64,000 nucleotides of DNA. Origin: Rhodospirillales bacterium BBD 1991-14. Lineage in GTDB: Bacteria; Pseudomonadota; Alphaproteobacteria; Kiloniellales; Kiloniellaceae. The stretch is taken from the NCBI GenBank assembly GCA_001657395.1, contig LYSY01000001.1, positions 496,001-560,000 on the forward strand, read 5' to 3'. The notes beneath the pieces are model-generated. The model was given only the letters and a program-made list of their open reading frames with translations, did no database searches and was not told where the DNA came from. This document shows, piece by piece, positions 1 to 9,741 of this stretch. How positions within the stretch are numbered: position 1 is the stretch's first letter; each line of letters begins with the position of its first letter. The position numbers and the translations under genes are program-made.

Positions 1-144
1 GACGGCGGCGGCTTCGGCGGCGGCGATCAGGGCGGCTACAGCGGCGGCGGGGGCGACTTCGGCGGCGGCTCGGGCGGCGGTTCCGGCGGCGGCTCTGGCG
101 GTCCGGGCCCGGCCGGCGACCTGGACGACGAGATCCCGTTCTAG
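1..144 (+). CDS. ssb: Single-stranded DNA-binding protein, C-terminal end (partial)
   Basis: The window opens inside a reading frame that encodes a glycine-rich, low-complexity tail and stops at the tag ending at 144. The last residues are DLDDEIPF, the acidic tip typical of bacterial SSB, which recruits RecQ, PriA, Exo I and other repair and replication proteins. The Gly/Ser/Asp linker just before it also fits SSB. The OB-fold domain lies upstream of the window, so the family call rests on the tail alone. Proximity of ssb to gyrA is common in alphaproteobacteria, which supports the assignment. Confidence 0.9.
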   Translation, partial: DGGGFGGGDQGGYSGGGGDFGGGSGGGSGGGSGGPGPAGDLDDEIPF

Positions 145-221
145 GCTCCTGTCCGGATGCTGCAGGGCCTGTCTCTAAAGGCGTGAATTCCCTGCTTCCA
201 CACAACCAAAACGCGGGTTCT

Positions 222-240
222 GCGGCGCTTTCGGCGCCGC
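222..240 (+). terminator. GC-rich hairpin downstream of ssb
   Basis: A perfect 7-bp stem (gcggcgc / gcgccgc) with a 5-base loop lies about 80 bases after the ssb stop. No T-run follows, so it is at best a factor-dependent stop or an mRNA 3'-end hairpin. The rest of the 400-base gap between ssb and gyrA holds only the promoter listed separately. Confidence 0.3.
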
Positions 241-339
241 CGCGCGCCCGCTGGCCTGTGTTTTACGTCGGTCGCTGAAGCCCCCTGATAAGTATCTGAA
301 ATAAAGGGATTTTTCGTCACCCTTTCGCAGGCGCGAGAG

Positions 340-368
340 TTGTCGCGCCGGGGCTGCATTGCTATAGT
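340..368 (+). promoter_or_regulatory. Predicted sigma-70 promoter of gyrA
   Basis: TTGTCG at 340-345 and TATAGT at 363-368 are separated by 17 bases, close to the housekeeping consensus. This would give a leader of roughly 170 bases before the gyrA start at 545. No other convincing promoter was seen in the gap. Confidence 0.6.
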
Positions 369-544
369 CTTACAAGCGACTCGCGGGGGCCCTCCCGGGC
401 TTCGGACCATCCTCGGTCAGAGACGTCGGGAGACAAGGGGATCGCCCGGCGTGTTGTGCGAATTTAGTCCCTTCGCGGCCTTCTCCGGCTGCCCGTTCTC
501 TACCCGGACACTGGGGTCCGGGACCGTCTCAAGGCCTTGATAAC

Positions 545-3304
<2,760 letters not shown>

Positions 3305-3319
<15 letters not shown>

Positions 3320-3335
3320 CCCAGAGACCTCATAG
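3305..3335. repeat. 15-bp direct duplication across the gyrA stop codon
   Basis: The 15-mer ccagagacctcatag occurs at 3305-3319 and again at 3321-3335, one base apart. The first copy contains the gyrA stop codon, so the last codons and the stop are duplicated just ahead of coaD. Confidence 0.9.
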
Positions 3336-3355
3336 AGAAGGGAGATCGAAGGACC

Positions 3356-3910
3356 ATGAAAAAGCCGCTGGTCGGTGTGTATCCCGGCACCTTCGATCCC
3401 ATTACCAACGGCCACCAGGACATCATCGGCCGTGCCTGCAAGATCCTGGACCGTTTGGTCATTGCGGTTGCGCGCAATGCCGGTAAGGGACCGCTTTTCA
3501 CCATCGACGAGCGGGTGGAGATGGTGCGCGACGAGATCGCGCAGATGAACCACTACGGCGCCGAGGTGGTGGTCCACAGCTTCGACAGCCTGCTGATCCA
3601 CTTCTGCCACGAGGTCGGCGCCCAGGTGCTGGTGCGCGGCCTGCGCGCCGTCTCCGACTTCGAGTACGAATTCCAGATGGCCAGCATGAACGCGCGCCTC
3701 GACGACGATATCGAGACCGTTTTCCTCATGGCCTCCGAGCGCCAGCAGTTCATCTCCTCGCGCTTCGTCAAGGAGATCGGCCGCCTCGGCGGCGACATCT
3801 CCAGCTTCGTCGGCCCCCAGGTGGCGGCCCGCCTGCGCGACCGCTTCCACCTCGAGCAGGAGGACGGCAAGGCCGCGGCCAAGCGCCTGCAGACCCTCAA
3901 GCAGGATTGA
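3356..3910 (+). CDS. coaD: Phosphopantetheine adenylyltransferase
   Basis: Transfers AMP from ATP to 4'-phosphopantetheine, the penultimate step of coenzyme A synthesis in the cytoplasm. At 184 aa it is slightly longer than the usual 160-170. The nucleotidyltransferase signature GTFDPITNGH (residues 11-20) supplies the T/HxGH motif, and ISSRFVKEIGRLGGD matches the ISSTxVRE region. A purine-rich site (gaagga) precedes the ATG. It follows gyrA closely and may be co-transcribed. The last 15 or so residues (EDGKAAAKRLQTLKQD) form a charged tail beyond the conserved fold. Confidence 0.96.
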   Translation: MKKPLVGVYPGTFDPITNGHQDIIGRACKILDRLVIAVARNAGKGPLFTIDERVEMVRDEIAQMNHYGAEVVVHSFDSLLIHFCHEVGAQVLVRGLRAVSDFEYEFQMASMNARLDDDIETVFLMASERQQFISSRFVKEIGRLGGDISSFVGPQVAARLRDRFHLEQEDGKAAAKRLQTLKQD

Positions 3911-3926
3911 ACGAGGATGGAAGACG

Positions 3927-3952
3927 GGGCCTGTTGACCGGGCCTGTTGACC
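3927..3952. repeat. Perfect 13-bp tandem duplication
   Basis: gggcctgttgacc occurs head-to-tail at 3927-3939 and 3940-3952. Each copy contains TTGACC, which is the likely -35 hexamer of the tRNA-Lys promoter, so the -35 element is duplicated. Confidence 0.9.
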
Positions 3953-3975
3953 GGGAAGGGGCGCGGCCTTATTGT
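3947..3975 (+). promoter_or_regulatory. Predicted promoter of tRNA-Lys
   Basis: TTGACC (3947-3952) and TATTGT (3970-3975) are 17 bases apart, about 75 bases upstream of the tRNA. The -35 lies in the second copy of the 13-bp tandem repeat. Confidence 0.55.
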
Positions 3976-4049
3976 GCGCGCGCCGTGCACCCGGGCCCGC
4001 TTCGCCAGATTCTGGCTGCGGCCGAAATGCAGGCGATCCCGTCTCTCGG

Positions 4050-4125
4050 GGGCCCGTAGCTCAGTTGGTAGAGCACCTGACTTTTAATCAGGTTGTCGTA
4101 GGTTCGATCCCTACCGGGCTCACCA
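4050..4125 (+). tRNA. tRNA-Lys (anticodon TTT)
   Basis: A 76-base cloverleaf. The acceptor arms gggcccg/cgggctc pair over 7 bp with one G-U. The anticodon stem is cctga/tcagg with loop cttttaa, giving TTT. The T-arm contains ggttcgatcc, and the CCA is encoded (4123-4125). Its 3' end marks the left edge of an AT-richer segment, which suggests use as an integration site. No second copy of the 3' end was found to the right. Confidence 0.97.
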
Positions 4126-4375
4126 TTAAATCAAATCTTTAGAGAGAAGATAGGTCAGGTGACGCGACCCTTTTGTGTCAACTGGCTAACGCTAGGCTAA
4201 CGTTTGGGCGAACAAATCGTCCCAGCAGCCCAAAGGCCTGTCTTTTCTACTTTTGGTTGCCTGTCCTCGACGGGCGTTAGCCCGCTGTTTGTAGTAAACT
4301 TAGGGTTGGCATCTTCTTCGATTCCCGTCACGCGGCGAAAGAAGGCGCTTGTAGCCTCGATCTGTCAATCATCTG

Positions 4376-4391
4376 ATAACAAAATTGTTAT
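4376..4391. promoter_or_regulatory. Palindromic operator candidate before the toxin-like operon
   Basis: ataacaa-aa-ttgttat is a perfect 7-bp-arm palindrome ending 4 bases before the proposed GTG start of the first gene. It is well placed for autorepression by the XRE protein encoded by the second gene. A pair of 8-mers, ggctaacg, at 4184-4191 and 4195-4202 lies further upstream. Confidence 0.5.
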
Positions 4392-4395
4392 AGTG

Positions 4396-4788
4396 GTGTG
4401 GTCATTCTACTGTTACGATGATGGTCAAGTGAATGACCTCTGGTCAGCTTGGTATCATGCCCAAGACGACGCGACGCGTGGCCAGCATACGCAAGTAATG
4501 GACATATTGGAGCAGTTGGAACCGAACGAATGGCGACTCTCTCCATTGGTCAGGCACCTCGGTGATGGCCTCATAGAAATCAAAGTAAAATCATCAGTTC
4601 AGTGGAGACTGTTTGCCTTCTATTGGCCAAGTGGACAGCAGAAGTCGGTGACAATTGTGCTAATTGGGAACCACAAAGGCCGTGTCTATAATCCACCTAA
4701 AGCCATAGACAGAGCCAAGAAGCGGATGAAAGAAATACAAGCTGGAAAAAAGGAGGTTCGCCCCTGTGCTAGACCTCAAGACCCTTAG
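4396..4788 (+). CDS. HigB/RelE-like toxin-family protein (phage Gp49-like)
   Basis: Predicted 130-aa protein. The frame is open back to 4204, but similarity to the RelE/HigB-like fold appears to start at VWSFYCYDDG, so GTG 4396 (or 4393) is preferred; no good Shine-Dalgarno is visible there. The segment GLIEIKVKSSVQWRLFAFYW followed by a V-rich strand and NPPKAIDRAKKRMKE matches the layout of Gp49/HigB-type ribosome-dependent mRNA interferases: central beta strands, then a basic C-terminal helix. The next gene, an XRE regulator, overlaps its 3' end by 23 bases. This is the toxin-first order of higBA-type modules. The family call is by pattern only, and toxicity is inferred. Confidence 0.6.
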   Translation: MWSFYCYDDGQVNDLWSAWYHAQDDATRGQHTQVMDILEQLEPNEWRLSPLVRHLGDGLIEIKVKSSVQWRLFAFYWPSGQQKSVTIVLIGNHKGRVYNPPKAIDRAKKRMKEIQAGKKEVRPCARPQDP

Positions 4789-5335
4789 AAAATACAAGAA
4801 GCGCGATTTCCGGCACGCGTATATCGCCGGTCGTGTTCATACATCCATCGCGATGCAGATTCGGTTGTTGCGTGAGAAGCTTGGTTTCACGCAGAGGGCA
4901 TTTGCCGAAAAACTGGGAAAGAAGCAAACAACGATCTCTCGATTGGAAAACTTGAGCTATGGGAGGGTGACAGTAAACACTCTGCTGGAGATCACGGAAG
5001 CTTTGGATATGGCGCTCGTCGTGCGGATTGTCTCTTTTGATGAGTTCTTGAGACAGCACGGGAGTGTCAAGCCACAGGACTTGTCTGCCGAGACATTCGA
5101 ACAGACGGTTTTCCGGCACGAGGCCGCTGAGCAGATCCAGAATCTATCGTCTGGTTACGAGGCACGAGAGCCCACAGCGCAAGGCCGCGTGTCTTACATC
5201 GCCGGCTATGAACGCGACCATCCGCATGTGGTGGCGAACGTCGGGCAGCCATCCAGCGGATCTGCCCTTCTAAAGGCGATGCAGGAGAAGGATCCCGTCC
5301 GCCGAAACATATCGGAGCGGGTCTTCGCATCATGA
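4766..5335 (+). CDS. XRE-family HTH regulator, probable antitoxin
   Basis: A 189-aa protein starting at GTG 4766, preceded by a strong aggagg at 4751-4756. A Cro/C1-type helix-turn-helix is clear at about residues 30-85 (MQIRLLREKLGFTQRAFAEK, then KKQTTISRLENL). The N-terminal 28 residues are basic. The C-terminal half (about 95-189) has no recognised domain and makes the protein about twice as long as ordinary HigA-type antitoxins. It overlaps the toxin-like gene upstream and shares an ATGA overlap with the gene downstream, so all three are probably translated as a coupled unit. It likely binds the palindrome at 4376-4391. Confidence 0.75.
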   Translation: MLDLKTLRKYKKRDFRHAYIAGRVHTSIAMQIRLLREKLGFTQRAFAEKLGKKQTTISRLENLSYGRVTVNTLLEITEALDMALVVRIVSFDEFLRQHGSVKPQDLSAETFEQTVFRHEAAEQIQNLSSGYEAREPTAQGRVSYIAGYERDHPHVVANVGQPSSGSALLKAMQEKDPVRRNISERVFAS

Positions 5336-6000
5336 AACTGATAGGCAAGGTACTGGGTCGGGTTATCCTTTTCTTCCCGCAGGAGGATCTTCGTCCTGAT
5401 CGTCGAACGCCTCTATTAAAGGCTGTCGATTTAGTCGCTAAACGCTATCAGTTCGCGAAGCTCCCAGCGTTGGATGATGTCACACGAATTGATCAAGAGG
5501 GGTACAAGTTCCAAGAAGGATCACTTCCGCTCGATGAAAAAGAGACGGGCATTGCTGAGTTTAGCATTTTTCCTGATGGGATCAGCGTTTCAGCTTCAGA
5601 CACGGCATATGCTGACGCCTTTCTCGAGGATTTCCTAATGTGGGGTGTTGAGACCTTGGGTCTCAAACGCTTTGTTCGGGAGCCGAAGAGGCACTACCTA
5701 AGCGCAGTTTCAGTTGAGTTCGACAAGGGTAGTGAGTCCTTCTTTAAGCAATATGAGCAGCTTGCGAATACTGTCCATCGTTACATGAAGAATGAGACGG
5801 GAATGGAGTATCCCGTGCACCTCAAACGAATGGACTTTGGTTTTGATCCCGATGAGATAGCAGGAATTAGGCCTGCGAACTTCATGCTGGAGCGCCGGGT
5901 TGGCGTGCCGTACGTGCAGAACCGCTTCTTTAGTGAAGCGCCAATTCGAACCGACACCCATTTAGAGCTTCTACAGGAGATCGAGAGCCTTCTCGTTTGA
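5332..6000 (+). CDS. Unknown protein, third gene of the XRE operon
   Basis: A 222-aa protein of no family I recognise. Its ATG overlaps the XRE stop (ATGA at 5332-5335), which implies translational coupling. It appears soluble: no signal peptide or membrane segment, mixed alpha/beta, with a hydrophobic N-terminal strand (LIGKVLGRVILFF) and several acidic stretches. Codon use is AT-richer than in the chromosomal genes on either side of the island. A strong hairpin follows, ending the operon. It could be an accessory partner (chaperone or effector) of the toxin-like/XRE pair, or simply cargo; nothing in the sequence decides. Confidence 0.7.
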   Translation: MKLIGKVLGRVILFFPQEDLRPDRRTPLLKAVDLVAKRYQFAKLPALDDVTRIDQEGYKFQEGSLPLDEKETGIAEFSIFPDGISVSASDTAYADAFLEDFLMWGVETLGLKRFVREPKRHYLSAVSVEFDKGSESFFKQYEQLANTVHRYMKNETGMEYPVHLKRMDFGFDPDEIAGIRPANFMLERRVGVPYVQNRFFSEAPIRTDTHLELLQEIESLLV

Positions 6001-6041
6001 GTGATTGCCCCGCGCTGTCAGAGTTAGCGGTGAATGAAGCG

Positions 6042-6077
6042 GTTAGTCCCGCCCTGGGAGACTGGGGCGGGACTAAC
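6042..6077. terminator. Strong bidirectional hairpin between convergent genes
   Basis: gttagtcccgccc and its exact complement gggcgggactaac form a 13-bp stem with a 10-base loop. It sits between the plus-strand operon ending at 6000 and the minus-strand gene ending at 6094. There is no long T-run on either side, so termination may be weak or factor-assisted. Its position suits a shared stop. Confidence 0.65.
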
Positions 6078-6093
6078 AACTGCATGTGTCTGG

Positions 6094-6423
6094 TCAGTAG
6101 CCGTAACCCTCCGGCTCCCTATCGAACTCAGGCTCGCAGGTAGCATCCGGCTCGCGATCGCTGCCCTCGGCTTCGAAGGCGGCTAGAGCTTCGAGGGCAT
6201 CGTCGCTGACTGGTGCCACAATGAAGCGCCGGCCGTCCACGGTGAAAAGATCGCCGTACTCCACGATCTCCCGCATGGCCCGACGCTCTGCCGGCCCGAG
6301 CTCATCACTCAGCCACAGCAAGGGATGGTCCAGCGGAAAAGGCTGATCGTGGTCAGGGTTCAGCCATTTCTGCTTCGGGATCAGGAGAGTGGAGCGGTCA
6401 GGCCCGCTAGACATGGGTTTCAT
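6094..6423 (-). CDS. Hypothetical acidic protein
   Basis: A 109-aa protein with no recognised domain. Its ATG at 6423 is preceded by aggag at 9-base spacing on the minus strand, which supports it as real. The middle (residues 45-85) is helical with a conserved-looking VDGRRFIVAPVSDDALEALAAFE segment. The C-terminal 25 residues are very rich in Glu/Asp/Pro and end in GYGY. It lies inside the AT-rich island, next to the repeat region at 6435-6616, which would be its 5' region. Confidence 0.55.
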   Translation of the reverse strand: MKPMSSGPDRSTLLIPKQKWLNPDHDQPFPLDHPLLWLSDELGPAERRAMREIVEYGDLFTVDGRRFIVAPVSDDALEALAAFEAEGSDREPDATCEPEFDREPEGYGY

Positions 6424-6434
6424 ATTGTCATGCT

Positions 6435-6616
6435 CCTAGAGCTCGGCTTATCAGGCCGGTCCCCGGTGCCGCCGGGTGTCGGGGGCTGATAACACGCTCT
6501 AGGACGTGCGGGCTTCTTCACCTTTCGGCTGTTGTATCCGCCGCACCCCCGACATAAGGGCATGACAAAGCGCCCTGTCGGGGGCGCCATCCGCCTAGAG
6601 ACATGGTGTTATCAGC
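6435..6616. repeat. Three-copy bipartite repeat in the gap between divergent small genes
   Basis: The pair of blocks cctagag and ttatcag occurs directly at 6435-6441/6448-6454 and at 6594-6600/6609-6615. It occurs in inverted orientation (ctgataa/ctctagg) at 6486-6492/6497-6503. Copies two and three give an exact 11-bp inverted repeat, gctgataacac (6485-6495) with gtgttatcagc (6606-6616). Between them, tgtcggggg (6477-6485 and 6576-6584) pairs with cccccgaca (6546-6554). The region could be a multi-site operator, a structured RNA or a decayed mobile-element end. No coding frame in it is convincing. Confidence 0.6.
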
Positions 6617-6725
6617 ACCATGGATGAACGTGCATTGGGGGTAGCTGGTGTGTCAACGGTTTCGCAGCCGGCTCCACACGCTGTGGTACAATTTGGATGT
6701 CGATTCGCTAGATGGGAGGGTAGAG

Positions 6726-6905
6726 ATGGCCGACAACACGGTAGTCCATATTGGAGAGAACTCGCCGGAAGAGGTAGCATTCAAGCTGATGCAGACGCTG
6801 CTTGTTAGCGTCGAGGGCAAGAGCTGGTCAGACTTGGACCGCAAGCAATACCTGACTGCTTATGCTGATTGCCTGCGCGTCGTACGGGGCGCGCGCCCAG
6901 ATTAG
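6726..6905 (+). CDS. Small conserved-looking protein, 59 aa
   Basis: Starts at ATG 6726 behind a ggaggg Shine-Dalgarno at a suitable distance. Longer in-frame starts exist upstream, but their sequence looks non-coding. The protein reads VVHIGENSPEEVAFKLM, then a helix ending in DRKQYLTAYADCLRVVRG. It is acidic and mostly helical, with no membrane segment. I recall similar short proteins in rhizobial and related genomes, often in accessory regions, but know no function. Confidence 0.6.
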   Translation: MADNTVVHIGENSPEEVAFKLMQTLLVSVEGKSWSDLDRKQYLTAYADCLRVVRGARPD

Positions 6906-7149
6906 GCATTGGATTGTCACGCGGCCGGCGGGATCGCTATGGTCTGCGCAACCGATCCTTCATTCTCGCTCAGAGCGAACTATCCGGGGGGTGTCGGATG
7001 TTGCGGCAAGCTGCCTCCGCGCCGGCCCGATTTCGGCGCCGTCGTTGGCACCAGTGGGATCTACGCAGTTTCGCAAGGTGACGGGCTATGCTTGCTGTCT
7101 AAGCGAATCCGACCTGTAGAGTCGATGCTGATAGAGTTGAGCTTGACCT

Positions 7150-8418
7150 ATGTCTTCCCTTCAGAAAGCTCTATACGAGGAAGTTGACAAGCTTCCAGAG
7201 ACCATTCTGCGCCGCATCCTCCAGCGTAAGCTATCCGAGGGTTCATTAGACATTCCAGCAGCCGCTTTCGACGCGCTGGTTGAACACATCTTGAATGGAG
7301 GCGACGAGACGTTCTCGTGGGAGGATCCTGAGGGCGAGGACTCATCCGACTTTCAGCATTTTGAGCTCTCGTTTGATGAGGAAGACACTGCAGAGGTGAA
7401 AGCGTCATACTCCGCTTTCGTTTCAGCTCTCCCGGATTTGATTAGGCGAGTGGTCAAGGAGTCCGGCGAGTTGATGTTCAAGGACTTGCAAGAGCGCTGG
7501 CATTTGGAGGGCGCAGTCCAGGAGGTTGAGGTTGGTGAGTTCTGTGAGAGACTGGAGGAACGCTGGGGCCGTGGATTGGACCTCTTGCGTATGTTGCTCA
7601 CCTGCTGTCGTGAACTTGGCGACGAGGCTCACAAGCGATATCGCCGATCCAAAGCCAAGAAGTACGCTTTCCGACGATTTGTCCTCACGCGTTTGCAGGC
7701 TCGCGCGTGTCAGGTAGCCGAAGAAGTAATCACTCTGATGGAGAATGGCCTAGCTGATGGTGCGATTGGGCGCTGGAGAACCCTGCACGAGATCTCCGTG
7801 GTGGCAACGCTTATCGAGGACGGCGACGAGTTGTTGGCCGAACGCTACATTGCGCACAATGCAGTGGCACTCAAGCGTCAGGCGGACGATTACGATGGTT
7901 CGCTGGTGCCGCTAGGTTATAAGCCAATCAGTAAACGAAATCGCCGGGATATAGAGAAAGAATATGAGGAGGCCATTAAACAGTATGGCTCTACGTTCGC
8001 TTCCCCTTATGGCTGGGCCTCAGAAAGACTGAACACCAAGAAGCCCACGTTTAAGGACATTCAAGAGGAAGCGGGCAAATCTGGCATGAGCTCTGAGTAC
8101 AAGGCGGCTAGCTTTAATGTACATGCTGGGCCACGTGCCATGTTCTACCGGTTAACTGACATGGGGAGGGATGACGTGATCTTCGCTGGTCGCTGCAATG
8201 CGGGTTTAGTGGAGCCGGGTCAGAACACCGCTTACAATCTAGTTGAGGTCACCAGTCTGCTTTTGGGCCGATCACCAAACCTGGATCGGCAGATAGAAAT
8301 CCAAACTCTGATCGAGATCAGGGACGCTATCCCTCCGGCCCTAGAACGGGCAGATCGAAGACTCCGAAGGGATGAGGCGACATATCAGCGAGGACGCGAG
8401 AAGCAAAAGCCCCGCTAG
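7150..8418 (+). CDS. DUF5677-family protein
   Basis: A 422-aa protein. The first 130 residues are acidic and helical without a known domain. From about residue 175 the sequence (ARACQVAEEVITLMENGLAD, then GRWRTLHEISVVATLI and AERYIAHNAVA) matches the DUF5677 pattern: helical proteins with conserved R-W-R-LHE and H residues. An F-N-V-HAG stretch near 325 and a basic C-terminus (RRLRRDEATYQRGREKQKPR) follow. No signal peptide or membrane helix is seen. The function is unknown; these proteins occur sporadically in accessory DNA, consistent with this AT-richer island. The ATG at 7150 has only a weak ribosome site. Confidence 0.75.
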   Translation: MSSLQKALYEEVDKLPETILRRILQRKLSEGSLDIPAAAFDALVEHILNGGDETFSWEDPEGEDSSDFQHFELSFDEEDTAEVKASYSAFVSALPDLIRRVVKESGELMFKDLQERWHLEGAVQEVEVGEFCERLEERWGRGLDLLRMLLTCCRELGDEAHKRYRRSKAKKYAFRRFVLTRLQARACQVAEEVITLMENGLADGAIGRWRTLHEISVVATLIEDGDELLAERYIAHNAVALKRQADDYDGSLVPLGYKPISKRNRRDIEKEYEEAIKQYGSTFASPYGWASERLNTKKPTFKDIQEEAGKSGMSSEYKAASFNVHAGPRAMFYRLTDMGRDDVIFAGRCNAGLVEPGQNTAYNLVEVTSLLLGRSPNLDRQIEIQTLIEIRDAIPPALERADRRLRRDEATYQRGREKQKPR

Positions 8419-8456
8419 GCATAGGCCATCAAGGGAAGCGCTGATCGAAGCTGCGC

Positions 8457-8738
8457 CTACCTCACGATCTCCGGCTCAGTGTTCCGCTCGCGCGTTTGCT
8501 TGAGATACTGGTAGGCTGGCAGGGGCGGATCTGCGATGATAGAACGGTCCCCGAAGTCGATAATGCAACGCGATTGGTCTGCATCGGTAATCATGACCAG
8601 TGCCCAGCCGCCACCCGGCAGGCCCCACCATTCAGGTGTGCCTTCTGCTTCTCCGCCGAGCCCGTTCTTGTCGCCTGTCATGCTTTGCGTCACAGCTATG
8701 CCATTGCTGTAGTCGCTCGCCATTTCGACGAGTGCCAT
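8457..8738 (-). CDS. Hypothetical protein
   Basis: A 93-aa frame on the minus strand starting at ATG 8738, with agga upstream (minus strand) as a possible ribosome site. It contains a Gly-rich turn region (GTPEWWGLPGGGWALVMITD) followed by a beta-strand-like CIIDFGDRSII. No known domain is recognised. It sits convergently 38 bases after the DUF5677 gene. It may be a real small protein; evidence is limited to its frame and position. Confidence 0.4.
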   Translation of the reverse strand: MALVEMASDYSNGIAVTQSMTGDKNGLGGEAEGTPEWWGLPGGGWALVMITDADQSRCIIDFGDRSIIADPPLPAYQYLKQTRERNTEPEIVR

Positions 8739-8790
8739 CCCGAACCCCCGTGCTCCTGAAGCAGGTGCACCGGAACCTGTCGGGCAGCAT

Positions 8791-9042
8791 CTAGGTGTCG
8801 ACCTCCGGCTTCCTCACGGCCACTCCTGGTCCGTGTCCATTGCCCGGCAGGAAGACGACCCCGGCAGCCTCCAACGCGCGCTGGACGCCATCTTGGGTCG
8901 CCGTGTTGGCGGCTATCGGCCCCGCCGTTTTTTCCAGGCGGATGATCGTCAGTTCTTTGACCCCGGCAGCCGCCGCAAGCTCCGCCTGGGTCATGCGCGC
9001 CATGGCCCGGCCAGCCCTGATTTGCTCGCCTGTCAACCGCAT
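8791..9042 (-). CDS. Small XRE-type transcriptional regulator
   Basis: An 83-aa protein that is almost entirely one Cro/C1-type helix-turn-helix: LTGEQIRAGRAMARMTQAEL, then AAAGVKELTIIRLEK. A short C-terminal part reads VQRALEAAGVVFLPGNG, a motif commonly seen after the HTH in single-domain prophage-type regulators. The ATG at 9042 has gtgagg about 8 bases upstream and is preferred over the GTG at 9054. A 9-bp-arm palindrome lies 30-50 bases upstream, so autorepression is likely. Confidence 0.8.
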   Translation of the reverse strand: MRLTGEQIRAGRAMARMTQAELAAAAGVKELTIIRLEKTAGPIAANTATQDGVQRALEAAGVVFLPGNGHGPGVAVRKPEVDT

Positions 9043-9070
9043 TAAATACCTCACATATTAGAAAACATAT

Positions 9071-9090
9071 CTGAGATATTGATATCTCAG
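9071..9090. promoter_or_regulatory. Palindromic operator candidate upstream of the small XRE gene
   Basis: ctgagatat-tg-atatctcag is a perfect 9-bp-arm palindrome, 28 bases ahead of the XRE start on the minus strand. A partial half-site (acctcacatat) lies closer to the gene. The surroundings are AT-rich, fitting a promoter-operator overlap. It may also control the plus-strand gene at 9251. Confidence 0.6.
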
Positions 9091-9250
9091 GTATGCACGT
9101 TTATAGTTAGCCTATGGCCGGAACGTGGACAACAGGCTGCCAGTAGCAGGCTGGGAACAACACGTGTGCAGCCATGTTCAAGCTGTAATTCAGAACCAAC
9201 ACTTTGCCTTTTACGAAAGGCTACCGCGAAGACAAGAGTAGGTGAGGGCG

Positions 9251-9469
9251 ATGCGGTTTGTGAAACTGACCGGCAAGGAAGCCAATGCGGTTGAAGACGG
9301 TATAGATGACCTACGCACACTGATGGAGATCTGGCAGCGCTGTGGATCGGGGAGCGTCGAGCAAAACCCGCAGATGAATGCGTTGATGGCACGCCTTATT
9401 GAAAACGCCATAGTTGCCCTGCATCGCGACTGGGATGGCGCGCTGCAGAACCAGGGCGATAGGGGTTAG
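9251..9469 (+). CDS. Small hypothetical protein, 72 aa
   Basis: The ATG at 9251 follows aggtgaggg; a GTG at 9242 is also possible. The protein is helical and acidic: FVKLTGKEANAVEDGIDDLR, then MNALMARLIENAIVALHRD. No domain was recognised. It is the last plausible gene of the island. The 270 bases after it contain no convincing coding frame and become AT-rich near 9605-9660, probably the promoter region of the histidine kinase. Confidence 0.45.
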   Translation: MRFVKLTGKEANAVEDGIDDLRTLMEIWQRCGSGSVEQNPQMNALMARLIENAIVALHRDWDGALQNQGDRG

Positions 9470-9741
9470 CTTTGGCGACTGCTTTAGCCGGCGCGAACAC
9501 ATAGCTTGCAGCGTTCCAGCGCGGACCTCTCGCCAAGTCGGCGAGCATCTTGTCATCGACCATAGAGGCGCCTGCTGCTTCTAGCTGCTTCGGCGCCCAG
9601 CTTCGTGACTACAGGGGTATGAAACTAGTCAATTCGTCTATTTTTGTTTACCAATCGTTATGAATGAAGACGCTAGGCTTGGAGCATGGTCTGTATTTTT
9701 AGCAAATACTGCAATGACTTGGCGGTCGCGAGGGGGCTCTC

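Noticed and set aside
4126-9740. Second attachment site matching the tRNA-Lys 3' end
   Set aside because: Scanned by eye for ggttcgatccctaccgg and its end; no copy found, so no att site is claimed.
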